Source: a bacterium
GTDB lineage: Bacteria; Patescibacteriota; Microgenomatia; Levybacterales; UBA12049
Length of the DNA: 37,243 nucleotides
Assembly: GCA_021785915.1 (NCBI GenBank)
Contig: JAJYEF010000004.1
Coordinates: 1-37,243, forward strand
Direction of reading: 5' to 3'
Shown here: in pieces, positions 17,434 through 26,214 of the stretch
Numbering within the stretch: position 1 is the first letter of the stretch
Layout of the letters: the number at the start of each line of letters is the position of its first letter
The notes under the pieces: model-generated
Database searches by the model: none
What the model was told of the DNA's origin: nothing
Seen by the model: the letters and a program-made list of their open reading frames with translations, nothing else
Translations under genes and position numbers: made by a program

Positions 17434-17856
17434 ATGAAACAGGAAAGAGTAATACTGTCTTTTATTATGGTTTTAATAGGTCTCTTGGTCGCAGGAGCGG
17501 CCTTTTATTTTTATCAGTCGGGAAAACAAATCAAATCGGTAACTACTATAACAACTACTATAACCCCTACCCCTACGCAAACTCCCAAAGTTTACTTGGT
17601 ATTAAAAAGTCCCCAAAATCAAACTGTGGTCGCCGATAAAATCCTTAATATTTTAGGGCAGACATCGCCTAAGGCAACCGTTGTAATAATTACCGACTCG
17701 GATCAACAGGTGCTAAAACCCGACTCTCAGGGAAATTTTTCAACAACTATTACACTTGCAAACAACCAAAATCTTATTACTGTAGAATCAATCCTGCCAT
17801 CCGGAGAAATAGAAACTTTAGAAAGGACAGTCACTTTTTCTACCAGCAATTTTTAA
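17434..17856 (+). CDS. hypothetical membrane-anchored protein with Ig-like extracellular domain
   Basis: N-terminal TM; TPTPTQTP linker; LKSPQNQTVVADKILNILGQTSPKATVVIITDSDQQVLKPDSQGNFSTTITLANNQNLITVE. Confidence 0.65.
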   Translation: MKQERVILSFIMVLIGLLVAGAAFYFYQSGKQIKSVTTITTTITPTPTQTPKVYLVLKSPQNQTVVADKILNILGQTSPKATVVIITDSDQQVLKPDSQGNFSTTITLANNQNLITVESILPSGEIETLERTVTFSTSNF

Positions 17857-17859
17857 TAT

Positions 17860-18597
17860 ATGAAAAAAACTCTTATTGTTATATTGGGTACTATTCTTTT
17901 TCTAGGGGTTTTCGGACAAGCCTTTGCCCAAACGAATACGCCTACCCCAACCGACGTCTCTCTTCAACAGCAGATAGACGAACTAAAAAGTAAAATTGCA
18001 TCAAAAGTTGCGCAACTTAATTTAGTCGAGAAAAAAGGGGTCATGGGAACGGTTTCAGAAGTCTCCGATACGCAAATCACGCTTACCGACATATCCGGAA
18101 ACATTATAAATATCGACGTTGACGAGTTAACTAAATTTTATTCCTCTTCCAACAATACTTTCGGCATGTCCGACATAAAAGTTGGAGAAAATCTGGGAAT
18201 ACTGGGATTATATAACAAACAGTCTCAAAGAATCCTTGCAAGGGAAATTAATCAAATGTCTGCTCCCGAAAAAATTATTTACGGTGTTATTACTAAGGTG
18301 GACCACATTAACTATGAACTGACAATAATAAGCCCCGATAACAAACAAACAATCGCCGAAATTCAAGACATAACAAAAACATATTTCTACTCTGGAACGG
18401 CTCTTGAAAAATCGGGATTTTCCAAAACCAGCCAATTCACGACAGCAATAATAACAGGGCGCCCGGATGCGCAAAACCCCGATAAGATCTTGACTAGTCG
18501 CGTCGTTCTTTTACCCAACATAAATCTTACGGCATTGCTTGGAATTAACACGCAGACCCCCGCTACTGCCTCCGCGACAATTACGCCAAAACCGTAA
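17860..18597 (+). CDS. hypothetical exported protein, DUF5666-like repeats
   Basis: Signal-like MKKTLIVILGTILFLGVFGQAFAQ; two beta modules (GTVSEVSDTQITLTDISGNIINIDVDE.. and GVITKVDHINYELTIISPDNKQTIAEI); 3 nt after previous gene. Confidence 0.6.
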   Translation: MKKTLIVILGTILFLGVFGQAFAQTNTPTPTDVSLQQQIDELKSKIASKVAQLNLVEKKGVMGTVSEVSDTQITLTDISGNIINIDVDELTKFYSSSNNTFGMSDIKVGENLGILGLYNKQSQRILAREINQMSAPEKIIYGVITKVDHINYELTIISPDNKQTIAEIQDITKTYFYSGTALEKSGFSKTSQFTTAIITGRPDAQNPDKILTSRVVLLPNINLTALLGINTQTPATASATITPKP

Positions 18598-18599
18598 CT

Positions 18600-18628
18600 T
18601 TACACTCAAGTTATTTTAATAATATAAT
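18600..18628 (+). promoter_or_regulatory. putative promoter, near-leaderless, for AI-2E family gene
   Basis: TTACAC (18600-18605), 17 bp, TATAAT (18623-18628), 5 nt to ATG. Confidence 0.5.
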
Positions 18629-18633
18629 AAGTT

Positions 18634-19659
18634 ATGCTTGAGGAATTTAAAAAAGAATTCACCCCTTTTAAGTTTTTAGTAGTCCTGCTTATTATTGCGG
18701 TATCTATTTATCTTTTACAAATCCTTTTCCAGATTTTGGGTAATTTTTCCGACATTATCCTAATCGTAATCGTAGCATGGTTAATGAGTTTCGTGTTGGA
18801 AGCTCCCGTTAATTTAATATCGAGAGTGTTCCAACTCGGGAAAGTCTGGTCTGCTTTGGTAGTCTATCTAATACTGGGCGCTTTTCTGCTAATTCTTATT
18901 TTTAACTTCATTCCGATAGTCTCTGTCCAACTTCAGACATTGTCTAAGATAGTGCCAGGTTACTTCACCGCTTTTCCACAGATAGAAAATACATGGAACA
19001 ACGCCGTCAGAAACTCAATAGATACCTTAATATATTTTATTCCGTCAATCGCTTACGTATTCCTGGATATTATCCTCATTCTATTTCTTTCGTTTTATCT
19101 AATCGTCGATAAAGATACAATAAACGAAGAATTTTATAAATTAACTCCTGTTGGCTGGCACAAGAATTTAAAATTTATACAGGGGGTTGTAGACATAACA
19201 TTCTCTTCTTTTTTGCGCATCCAGATTATTTTCGGAATTATTGCCGCAATTACCACTTGGATCGTGTTAACAATATTCAGGATTAATTTTGCCGCGTCAA
19301 TTGCGCTTTTATCGGGACTTCTCACGATTATTCCTCTTGTCGGCCCCATACTTGCGCTTATTCCACCGGTTTTTGTTGCATTAATACTCTCCCCCAACGA
19401 TCCTACTATTGCAATAATAATTTTTACAATACTTCTTTTAATCCAACAAGTAACGTTTAATTTTGTAGGTCCCAAGCTCATGGAAAAGGCTTTCAAACTC
19501 CATCCGATAATAGTCCTTTTATCTATCCTTGTGGGTTTTAAAATTGCAGGCCCGTTGGGGGCCGTTTTTATAGTGCCTATTTTGGGAGTTTTAGTAATTG
19601 TGTTTAAGGAATTGGGACATTACTTTATAAACCCGCCGCACTCTTCTGACAAAAAATAG
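18634..19659 (+). CDS. AI-2E family transporter (UPF0118)
   Basis: Multi-TM 341 aa; IALLSGLLTIIPLVGPILALIPPVFVALI..., NFVGPKLMEKAFKLHPIIVLLSILVGFKIAGPLGAVFIVPI. Confidence 0.92.
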   Translation: MLEEFKKEFTPFKFLVVLLIIAVSIYLLQILFQILGNFSDIILIVIVAWLMSFVLEAPVNLISRVFQLGKVWSALVVYLILGAFLLILIFNFIPIVSVQLQTLSKIVPGYFTAFPQIENTWNNAVRNSIDTLIYFIPSIAYVFLDIILILFLSFYLIVDKDTINEEFYKLTPVGWHKNLKFIQGVVDITFSSFLRIQIIFGIIAAITTWIVLTIFRINFAASIALLSGLLTIIPLVGPILALIPPVFVALILSPNDPTIAIIIFTILLLIQQVTFNFVGPKLMEKAFKLHPIIVLLSILVGFKIAGPLGAVFIVPILGVLVIVFKELGHYFINPPHSSDKK

Positions 19660-19680
19660 CACTTATGCTATCATTAGCAT
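19646..19680 (+). promoter_or_regulatory. putative hisS promoter with palindrome abutting the start codon
   Basis: CTGACA 19646-19651, 17 bp, TATCAT 19669-19674, 6 nt to ATG; ATGCTA-TCAT-TAGCAT palindrome 19665-19680. Confidence 0.5.
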
Positions 19681-20865
19681 ATGGCCAATATCCAAACATT
19701 AAAAGGATTTAGGGATTTTTTGCCCGAAGAGGCAAGAAGAAGACAGTACGTTTTAGGCACCTTGAAAAAGGTGTTTGCTTTGTATGGATTTGAACCGCTC
19801 GAAACTCCAAGTCTTGAATATGAGGATATATTAACCGGCAAGTATGGAGATGAAGGCGACAAGTTGATGTACAAGTTTAAGGACTTGGGCGGAAGAAATG
19901 TTGCAATGCGATACGACCAGACAGTTCCTCTGGCAAGGGTCATCGCCCAACGCCAAAATGACGTCCAACTCCCTTTCAAAAGATATCAGATGCAAAACGT
20001 GTGGAGAGCCGAGAACACGCAGAAAGGAAGATACAGGGAATTCCTGCAGGTTGACGCAGACATAGTCGGTACATACTCTCCTCTGGCGGATGCGGAAATA
20101 ATTGCGCTAGCAGCAAAATGTCTTGAAAATTTGGGTATCAAGGACTTTTATGTATATATTAATGACAGAAAAATATTTAGCGATATTCCAAAAGAGGCAA
20201 TCCTAATCCTAGATAAATTAAAAAAAATAGGCCCATCAAAAGTTCAAGAAGAATTATCGAAAAGAAATTTTGACCCAGACCTACTAATTAAATTAAAAAA
20301 TATTCCTCCATCAAAAACACTAATTACTATTAAGGAAACACTTAAAAAAATTGATAACGATCTTACTGATGAACGCGTGAAAATAGAAAATACATTGGCA
20401 AGAGGATTAGATTATTACACGGGTCTTATTTTCGAAATAGAAATTATGGAATATGCAGCCGGGTCTATTGCCGGAGGAGGAAGATATGACAATTTGATAG
20501 GCATTTTTGCCGGGAAAGAGATTCCTGCTGTGGGTTTTGCTTTCGGGTTTGATAGGCTTATCGAAGCAATGGACGAACTTAGCCTATTTCCAAAAGATAT
20601 AAACGGCAAAAATATTTTTATCGCTTTTTCAAATTCGAACTTGCAGGAAAAAGCCCTAAATATAACTTCACAGTTAAGGAACAAAGGGCTAGGGGCGGAG
20701 TTTTATCTTGAGGACGCAACTTTAGAAAAACAGTTAAAATACGCCGACAAAAAGAATATACCTTTTGTGGTAATTGTCGAGGACAACAATTTAATTTTAA
20801 AGGACATGGAAAAAAGAAGCCAGGAAAATTTGCCTCTTGAAAAAATTATCGAAAAACTGAGTTAA
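19681..20865 (+). CDS. hisS: histidine--tRNA ligase
   Basis: GFRDFLPEEARRRQYV, MRYDQTVPLARVIAQ, RYQMQNVWRAENTQKGRYREFLQVDADIVG, LARGLDYYTGLIFEI, AGGGRYDNLIG. Confidence 0.96.
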   Translation: MANIQTLKGFRDFLPEEARRRQYVLGTLKKVFALYGFEPLETPSLEYEDILTGKYGDEGDKLMYKFKDLGGRNVAMRYDQTVPLARVIAQRQNDVQLPFKRYQMQNVWRAENTQKGRYREFLQVDADIVGTYSPLADAEIIALAAKCLENLGIKDFYVYINDRKIFSDIPKEAILILDKLKKIGPSKVQEELSKRNFDPDLLIKLKNIPPSKTLITIKETLKKIDNDLTDERVKIENTLARGLDYYTGLIFEIEIMEYAAGSIAGGGRYDNLIGIFAGKEIPAVGFAFGFDRLIEAMDELSLFPKDINGKNIFIAFSNSNLQEKALNITSQLRNKGLGAEFYLEDATLEKQLKYADKKNIPFVVIVEDNNLILKDMEKRSQENLPLEKIIEKLS

Positions 20866-20870
20866 GTTTA

Positions 20871-21791
20871 ATGAGCCAGAAAAAAACTGCCATTCTATTT
20901 TTGATACTAGCCAATATCGTATGGGGTGCTGCATTTCCAATATACAAATGGGCTCTTCAAATAATACCCCCCTTCAGTTTTGCATTTATAAGGTTTGCTC
21001 TTGCGGCCCTGATTATCCTGCCATTTACATATAAATCTTTAAAAATCGTAAAAAAAGATATTCCTCTTCTAATATTGGTTTCCGTTGTTTCCATAACAAT
21101 TCAGATAATGCTTCTTTTTTACGGACTAAAGTATTCGCCAAGCATTAATGCGCCGATAATTTTTTCGGCAGGCCCAATTATTTTGATAATCGCGTCTGCA
21201 TTTTTTCTTAACGATGTTGTTAAAAGCAAAGTGCTGGTTGGTACGCTAATAAGCCTTGTCGGTGTTTTAATCGTAATGTTTCGTCCACTTGCGCCAAGCG
21301 CCCACGCGGAAGTATTTTTGGGCAACACACTTCTATTTATCTCTATGCTTTGTAACGTGGCGCAGGCTGTTGTTCTTAAAAAAATTCTATATAATAATGA
21401 ACCCTTAGCTGTAGTTTTCTGGAGTTTCGTAATCGGCATTGTTCCTTACTTAATACCAATAACGCTTTACGAACCGCAATTTTTTCAGCTCGCAACTTAT
21501 CAAAATGTCCAGGTTCTGATCGGGATACTATATGCTGTTGTTTTTTCTTCCGCTCTTGGATACTATTTCTTCTACTACGGCCTAAAATACATAAGAGCTT
21601 CCGAGATCGGCATTTTTTCCTACGTTGACCCGATAGCAACGATTATTGTTGCCGTCCCGCTTCTTTCGGAGAGGATAACCCCGTTATATGTACTCGGGAC
21701 ATTCATGGTGTTTTTTGGAATATTTATCGCAGAAGAAAGGATACACTACCACCCGCTTGGAAGACTTTTTAAAAAAGAAGGGGATATTTAA
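20871..21791 (+). CDS. EamA/DMT-superfamily transporter
   Basis: Two EamA-like repeats of about 5 TMs each; ANIVWGAAFPIYKWAL, GVLIVMFRPL. Confidence 0.9.
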   Translation: MSQKKTAILFLILANIVWGAAFPIYKWALQIIPPFSFAFIRFALAALIILPFTYKSLKIVKKDIPLLILVSVVSITIQIMLLFYGLKYSPSINAPIIFSAGPIILIIASAFFLNDVVKSKVLVGTLISLVGVLIVMFRPLAPSAHAEVFLGNTLLFISMLCNVAQAVVLKKILYNNEPLAVVFWSFVIGIVPYLIPITLYEPQFFQLATYQNVQVLIGILYAVVFSSALGYYFFYYGLKYIRASEIGIFSYVDPIATIIVAVPLLSERITPLYVLGTFMVFFGIFIAEERIHYHPLGRLFKKEGDI

Positions 21792-21804
21792 AACCTTAAA
21801 ATTA

Positions 21805-23031
21805 TTAATAGTCAAAAGATTTTTTATGCTCGTGTATAATTTTTCGCGACAAAGCCAATACAGTAAAAGAACCTACAAGAAGAACCGCTCCGAAAGCATA
21901 AGGAAGTCCAGCCCAAACAGTATATAAAAAGGCGGCAAAAAAAGGACCGAGCACCCTTGTCATTGACTGCATGCTCTGGCTTGCGCCCTGAACCCTGCCC
22001 TGCATAGTCCTATCTACGGAATTTGAGATAAGACTTGAGGCAGACGGTTCGAATAATCCGTCCCCTATCACAAGGATTATTACCCCCAAGATTAAGAGCA
22101 ATAATGAGTTTAGAGACGCCGTAAGAGCAATAATTACAAAGCCAATCAAAGTAAGCCCGAGCCCGATTTCTGAAACATTTAAATCCGATAATTTCTCGAG
22201 AAGTTTTCTTACCAAATATCCTTGTGAAAATATGTCCATAACGCCTACGGCAAAAAGCGCAAAACCTATTTGTTCGGGACCCCAATTAAAGATATCTTTG
22301 AGAAAAACCGAAGTTATAGACTGCATCTGCATAAGCGCCAGAAAAAATAAAAACGCATACAAAAAAATTCTTTTTAAAGCCGGGATATCAAATATATGAT
22401 TAAATTGCAGAAAAGGATTAAGGTGCCTAATGTTAACATTCGGAGTCCTGTGTTCGGTGCTTAGGCTTTCCGGCAGAACGAAATATCCCCACACCATATT
22501 TAAAAACGTAATAAAAGCCGCAAGATATAAGGGTGTGACAAGACTAAAATGTGCCGTAAGTCCGCCGACCGCGGGACCTATCATAAAACCAAACCCTCCG
22601 GCCGCACCTAAGAGTCCGTAGTATTTCCCCCGTTCCTGCGGTTTTGTGATATCGGCAATATAGGCAAAAACCGTTGAAATATTCCCACCCGTAAGACCGT
22701 CTATGATTCTTCCCAAAAAAAGCACCCATAAAGCGCCTCCGATTGCCATAACGAGGTATCCGATAATCGAACCGAAAAGACTAACCAAAAGAATCGGCCT
22801 TCTGCCGAACTTGTCGCTTAACGCTCCAAGGCCCGGGGCTGCAATAAACTGACAAAAAGCATATGCGGCCATGATAAGACCTACATTTAATGCGATATCT
22901 TTTATGTTGGGGGCGTATTGTTCAACAAGAAAAGGAAGGATTGGTATGATAATGCTAAACCCCAAAAAATTCAAAAACATCGTAACGACTATAAAAGTAA
23001 GACTTCTGTTTTTTTTGGAGAATATTTGCAT
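21805..23031 (-). CDS. MFS transporter (TetA-like drug/multidrug family)
   Basis: GALSDKFGRRPILLVSLFGSIIGYL; RIIDGLTGGNISTVFAYIADITKPQERGKYYGLLGAAGGFGFMIGPAVGG; start set at MQIFSKKN. Confidence 0.92.
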   Translation of the reverse strand: MQIFSKKNRSLTFIVVTMFLNFLGFSIIIPILPFLVEQYAPNIKDIALNVGLIMAAYAFCQFIAAPGLGALSDKFGRRPILLVSLFGSIIGYLVMAIGGALWVLFLGRIIDGLTGGNISTVFAYIADITKPQERGKYYGLLGAAGGFGFMIGPAVGGLTAHFSLVTPLYLAAFITFLNMVWGYFVLPESLSTEHRTPNVNIRHLNPFLQFNHIFDIPALKRIFLYAFLFFLALMQMQSITSVFLKDIFNWGPEQIGFALFAVGVMDIFSQGYLVRKLLEKLSDLNVSEIGLGLTLIGFVIIALTASLNSLLLLILGVIILVIGDGLFEPSASSLISNSVDRTMQGRVQGASQSMQSMTRVLGPFFAAFLYTVWAGLPYAFGAVLLVGSFTVLALSRKIIHEHKKSFDY

Positions 23032-23080
23032 TTTGATAGGATATCTTAGAACAAATTTAAACTCAAGAGTTAAAAAATAA

Positions 23081-23608
23081 TTACTCAAATACTTCCGGAT
23101 GCAAAAAGCTCGAAAAAGCACTTATGACAGCATCCACGTATGCCTTTTCCCTCGGGACAAGATTATCCGTCATAAGCCCGAAATGCCCTAGCTTTTGTTT
23201 TGAGTTTTCCATATTAAATAATATGTCATCAACTTCTCCAAGCTCTAAACCTTTTTTTACCATCCGCATCATTTTGGGCGGAGTGTGCATCCTAATTGAC
23301 GAGCCTATCCCCTCAACTCCTTCTTTATTTACAACCACTACCCAACCGCAATCAAACCACCTTCGGCCTATTTTTTGGAGACCGCCTTCTATTCCCACTC
23401 CATAATCGGCATTTGATAATTTGCACGCTATTTTTGCCCTAGTTTGCGCACCCTTAATACATTCAGCATCCGACATCGGCTGTTTTGATACGCTCGAGGT
23501 AACTTCAACGCCTTTAACTCTATTTTTCTTACCCTTGTATAGTTTTTGGAAAGCTTTTCTGGCGGCTTCTATTTTTACCGGATTTGTAGACCCTACTGCG
23601 ATTAACAT
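23081..23608 (-). CDS. yjjX: YjjX-type inosine/xanthosine triphosphatase (DUF84)
   Basis: VGSTNPVKIEAARKAF; QPMSDAECIKGAQTRAK; DYGVGIEGGL; GVEGIGSSIRMHTPP. Confidence 0.85.
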   Translation of the reverse strand: MLIAVGSTNPVKIEAARKAFQKLYKGKKNRVKGVEVTSSVSKQPMSDAECIKGAQTRAKIACKLSNADYGVGIEGGLQKIGRRWFDCGWVVVVNKEGVEGIGSSIRMHTPPKMMRMVKKGLELGEVDDILFNMENSKQKLGHFGLMTDNLVPREKAYVDAVISAFSSFLHPEVFE

Positions 23609-23647
23609 TTCAGGAAATTATAACACATAAAATAAGCAAATTAATCG

Positions 23648-23676
23648 TTGACATCAAAAAACTAGAGGTTTATAAC
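23648..23676 (+). promoter_or_regulatory. putative promoter, near-leaderless
   Basis: TTGACA (23648-23653), 17 bp, TATAAC (23671-23676), 8 nt to ATG 23685. Confidence 0.65.
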
Positions 23677-23684
23677 TTATATTT

Positions 23685-24107
23685 ATGACTAGAGCAGAAA
23701 GTTTGGTGGAAAAAAACGTTTGGCTTGACGACCTACGCAGAAGAAGTTTAAGCGGAGTTCCAGAAAGGGATACCCTACCCACACCAAGAATACCTTCATT
23801 CAGAAGCAGGTTTCCTGATGTTAGCTCGACAAGAGCAATTGAATTATCCCTTACTCCGGAATTTGTAAGGCTCAGCAAACTCAATACGAAAATGGAGCAT
23901 CGGCAAAACACTCTGGAAAGAAGCGAAAGGAATGCATCGCAATTTAGAGACATTAAGGATGAATCAATTGGTTTTTTAAAAGACCTTATAACCGAAAAAT
24001 ACTCACGAACACATCGAACAAGAGAGATTGATGCGGCTTTGGCCGTTGCTACAGGACAAGTTGAAGCACCTCGAAACAAGAATTCCATCGTCTCTCAGGC
24101 GGCTTGA
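23685..24107 (+). CDS. hypothetical protein
   Basis: 140 aa ORF with a strong promoter directly upstream; preferred over the antisense ORF 23654..24088. Confidence 0.6.
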   Translation: MTRAESLVEKNVWLDDLRRRSLSGVPERDTLPTPRIPSFRSRFPDVSSTRAIELSLTPEFVRLSKLNTKMEHRQNTLERSERNASQFRDIKDESIGFLKDLITEKYSRTHRTREIDAALAVATGQVEAPRNKNSIVSQAA

Positions 24108-24853
24108 GGAAGAAAAAACCGTTGTCCCGGATGATTTTTCTCCCAAAGATTAGCCAAGTGTACCAATGCATTTTTCAGCTCAACATCCGTTGTCTGCAGA
24201 ACATAATCCGAAAGCTGAGCATAAAGAGTATTAAATCTCGGGGTTTGCGCAAGATGTCCTTCAATAGCGTAATTTCTGAAGTAGCTTTCATGCAAATCTT
24301 CCCCCTCTCTCTTAACGGGTCTTTGTTTATCTTGATACTGCAGATCTTTTTCAACCATTCCCAAAGCAATTCTTCTCAAAAGCTCATCATCTGCAAGCGC
24401 AAGCGATTCGGCTACGTCACCTTTAAAATAATTCCCGCTTTCAAGCCTTCTTAGCCAATGCTCACCGTATAAAACTTTTTCAAGTGCATGAAGCTCGGTA
24501 CTCCACATCTCACGAAAACCACCTAGTTGTTGCTGAGCCTGCGCCCGGGTTAACTCTTCGCGCCCCCGGTCTCTTTCAATAAAGCGGATATGATGAAAAG
24601 GGATGTTCATTTTTGCAACACGTAAAAAACCTCTATCTCTAAGTTCATATATTGTTCCCATCTGCGATTTCGGAAATAGGTCCTGATATTGTTTTGCCAA
24701 ATTAACAAAAATGTGGGTTTGTAAATCTGTTTTGGACTGGGAATGGTAAAAAGATGAGTAAAAATCCTTCATAACCGCGCTTAGAAATTCATCGCTTAAG
24801 GAAGGTTTTATGCCCTGTTCCGCCGCATTTTTGCCAAGTCTTAAATTTTCCAT
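24095..24853 (-). CDS. hypothetical protein
   Basis: 252 aa; minus-strand promoter TTGGAT (24884-24889), 18 bp, TATAAT (24860-24865), 6 nt to ATG. Confidence 0.65.
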   Translation of the reverse strand: MENLRLGKNAAEQGIKPSLSDEFLSAVMKDFYSSFYHSQSKTDLQTHIFVNLAKQYQDLFPKSQMGTIYELRDRGFLRVAKMNIPFHHIRFIERDRGREELTRAQAQQQLGGFREMWSTELHALEKVLYGEHWLRRLESGNYFKGDVAESLALADDELLRRIALGMVEKDLQYQDKQRPVKREGEDLHESYFRNYAIEGHLAQTPRFNTLYAQLSDYVLQTTDVELKNALVHLANLWEKNHPGQRFFLPQAA

Positions 24854-24958
24854 CCGCAGATTATATCAAAAATATAGGCCTACATCCAAATGCAATTAAC
24901 TTTCCTGTGATACAAATAAATTGAAAACTCATAAATTTTTTATTGACAATACACAAGC

Positions 24959-24987
24959 TTGTCTTGAGGTTAAAATTTTTGTATAAT
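24959..24987 (+). promoter_or_regulatory. putative rpmE promoter, near-leaderless
   Basis: TTGTCT (24959-24964), 17 bp, TATAAT (24982-24987), 9 nt to ATG. Confidence 0.55.
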
Positions 24988-24996
24988 TATAAGGTT

Positions 24997-25284
24997 ATGA
25001 AAGTACAGGTCCATCCGCAGTATTTTGAAAATGCAACTGTTATTTGCCAGTGCGGGAACACATTTACAACGGGTTCCACACAGGAAGTTATTCATGTGGA
25101 ACTTTGCAGCAAATGCCATCCATTCTATACCGGCGAACAAAAATTTGTTGACTCGCAGTCAAGAATTCAGCGCTTCCAGAAAAAACAGGAAGTTGCAAAA
25201 TTACACGTAACTAAAAAGAAAGAAGAAATTAAAAAGCCGGAAACCCCAAAGACACTCCGCGAAATGCTGTTGGAAATTCAGTAA
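24997..25284 (+). CDS. rpmE: 50S ribosomal protein L31
   Basis: MKVQVHPQYFENATVICQCGNTFTTGSTQEVIHVELCSKCHPFYTGEQKFVDSQSRIQRFQKK; Cys-containing (C+) form. Confidence 0.95.
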   Translation: MKVQVHPQYFENATVICQCGNTFTTGSTQEVIHVELCSKCHPFYTGEQKFVDSQSRIQRFQKKQEVAKLHVTKKKEEIKKPETPKTLREMLLEIQ

Positions 25285-25299
25285 CACTACCCCTTCTTT

Positions 25300-26214
25300 A
25301 TGGAAGACTATCGACAAGTACAAGTTGCAGAACTTGATAGAAAAATTGAGGAAACAAAAACTCTTTTGTCCGATCCTCAGATGGCAGAACTTGCAAAAGA
25401 GGAGATTGCCAGTCTTGAAAAACAAAAACAGGATATCCTTGATACTTATCAACCGGCAAGTCAAAATTCCGAAAACGAAAACGACTTAAACGACAGGAAT
25501 GCAATAATCGAGGCTTCAGGCGCCGCCGGTGGAGACGAAGCGAAAATCTGGGGCCAGGAACTTCTGCGTATGTACTCAAGGTTTGCCGAGAAAAAAGGCT
25601 TTAAAGTCGAACAGCTGGACGAGGACGTAATAAAAATTTCCGGAAGTGGCGCTTTTGGACTCTTTAAATATGAAGCCGGCGTCCACAGGGTACAAAGAAT
25701 CCCGGTTACCGAAAAAAGGGGTCGTGTGCATACATCAACGGCAACGGTTTCGGTTCTTCCCGAGCTTGAAGATATAGACCTACACATTGCACCCGAAGAT
25801 ATCGAATTTGAAGCATTTAGATCAGGCGGCCACGGCGGGCAAAACGTAAACAAAGTCTCAACCGCCGTAAGACTTAAACACAAACCTACAGGCATCGTGG
25901 TAACGTGCCAGACCCAAAGGTTCCAAGCACAGAACCGTGAATTGGCTCTTGAAATGTTAAGGGCCAAACTTTGGGAACAGGAGGTTGAAAAACAAACCTC
26001 CGAAATTTCAAGCCTTAAAGCAACACAGGTTGGAAGAGGCATGCGGGCAGAAAAAATAAGAACCTACAATTTCCCGCAGGATAGGTTAACCGACCACAGA
26101 ATCAACAAATCATGGCACAATCTTCCAAGCATCATGGACGGAGAATTGGAAGAAATTTCAAACGACATGGCAAAGATGGAGACTAACCAAGATAATTCTC
26201 ATCACGATGTCTGA
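25300..26214 (+). CDS. prfA: peptide chain release factor 1
   Basis: GGQ motif [24 protein letters not shown]1-type PVT ([18 protein letters not shown]); after rpmE. Confidence 0.95.
   Translation: MEDYRQVQVAELDRKIEETKTLLSDPQMAELAKEEIASLEKQKQDILDTYQPASQNSENENDLNDRNAIIEASGAAGGDEAKIWGQELLRMYSRFAEKKGFKVEQLDEDVIKISGSGAFGLFKYEAGVHRVQRIPVTEKRGRVHTSTATVSVLPELEDIDLHIAPEDIEFEAFRSGGHGGQNVNKVSTAVRLKHKPTGIVVTCQTQRFQAQNRELALEMLRAKLWEQEVEKQTSEISSLKATQVGRGMRAEKIRTYNFPQDRLTDHRINKSWHNLPSIMDGELEEISNDMAKMETNQDNSHHDV

Noticed and set aside
25461-26042. Antisense 193-aa ORF inside prfA
   Set aside because: Mirror of conserved RF1 coding sequence; no independent support.
26183-26214. 32-bp convergent overlap of prfA and the antiporter gene
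   Set aside because: Both reading frames are well supported; short 3' overlaps are common in compact genomes.
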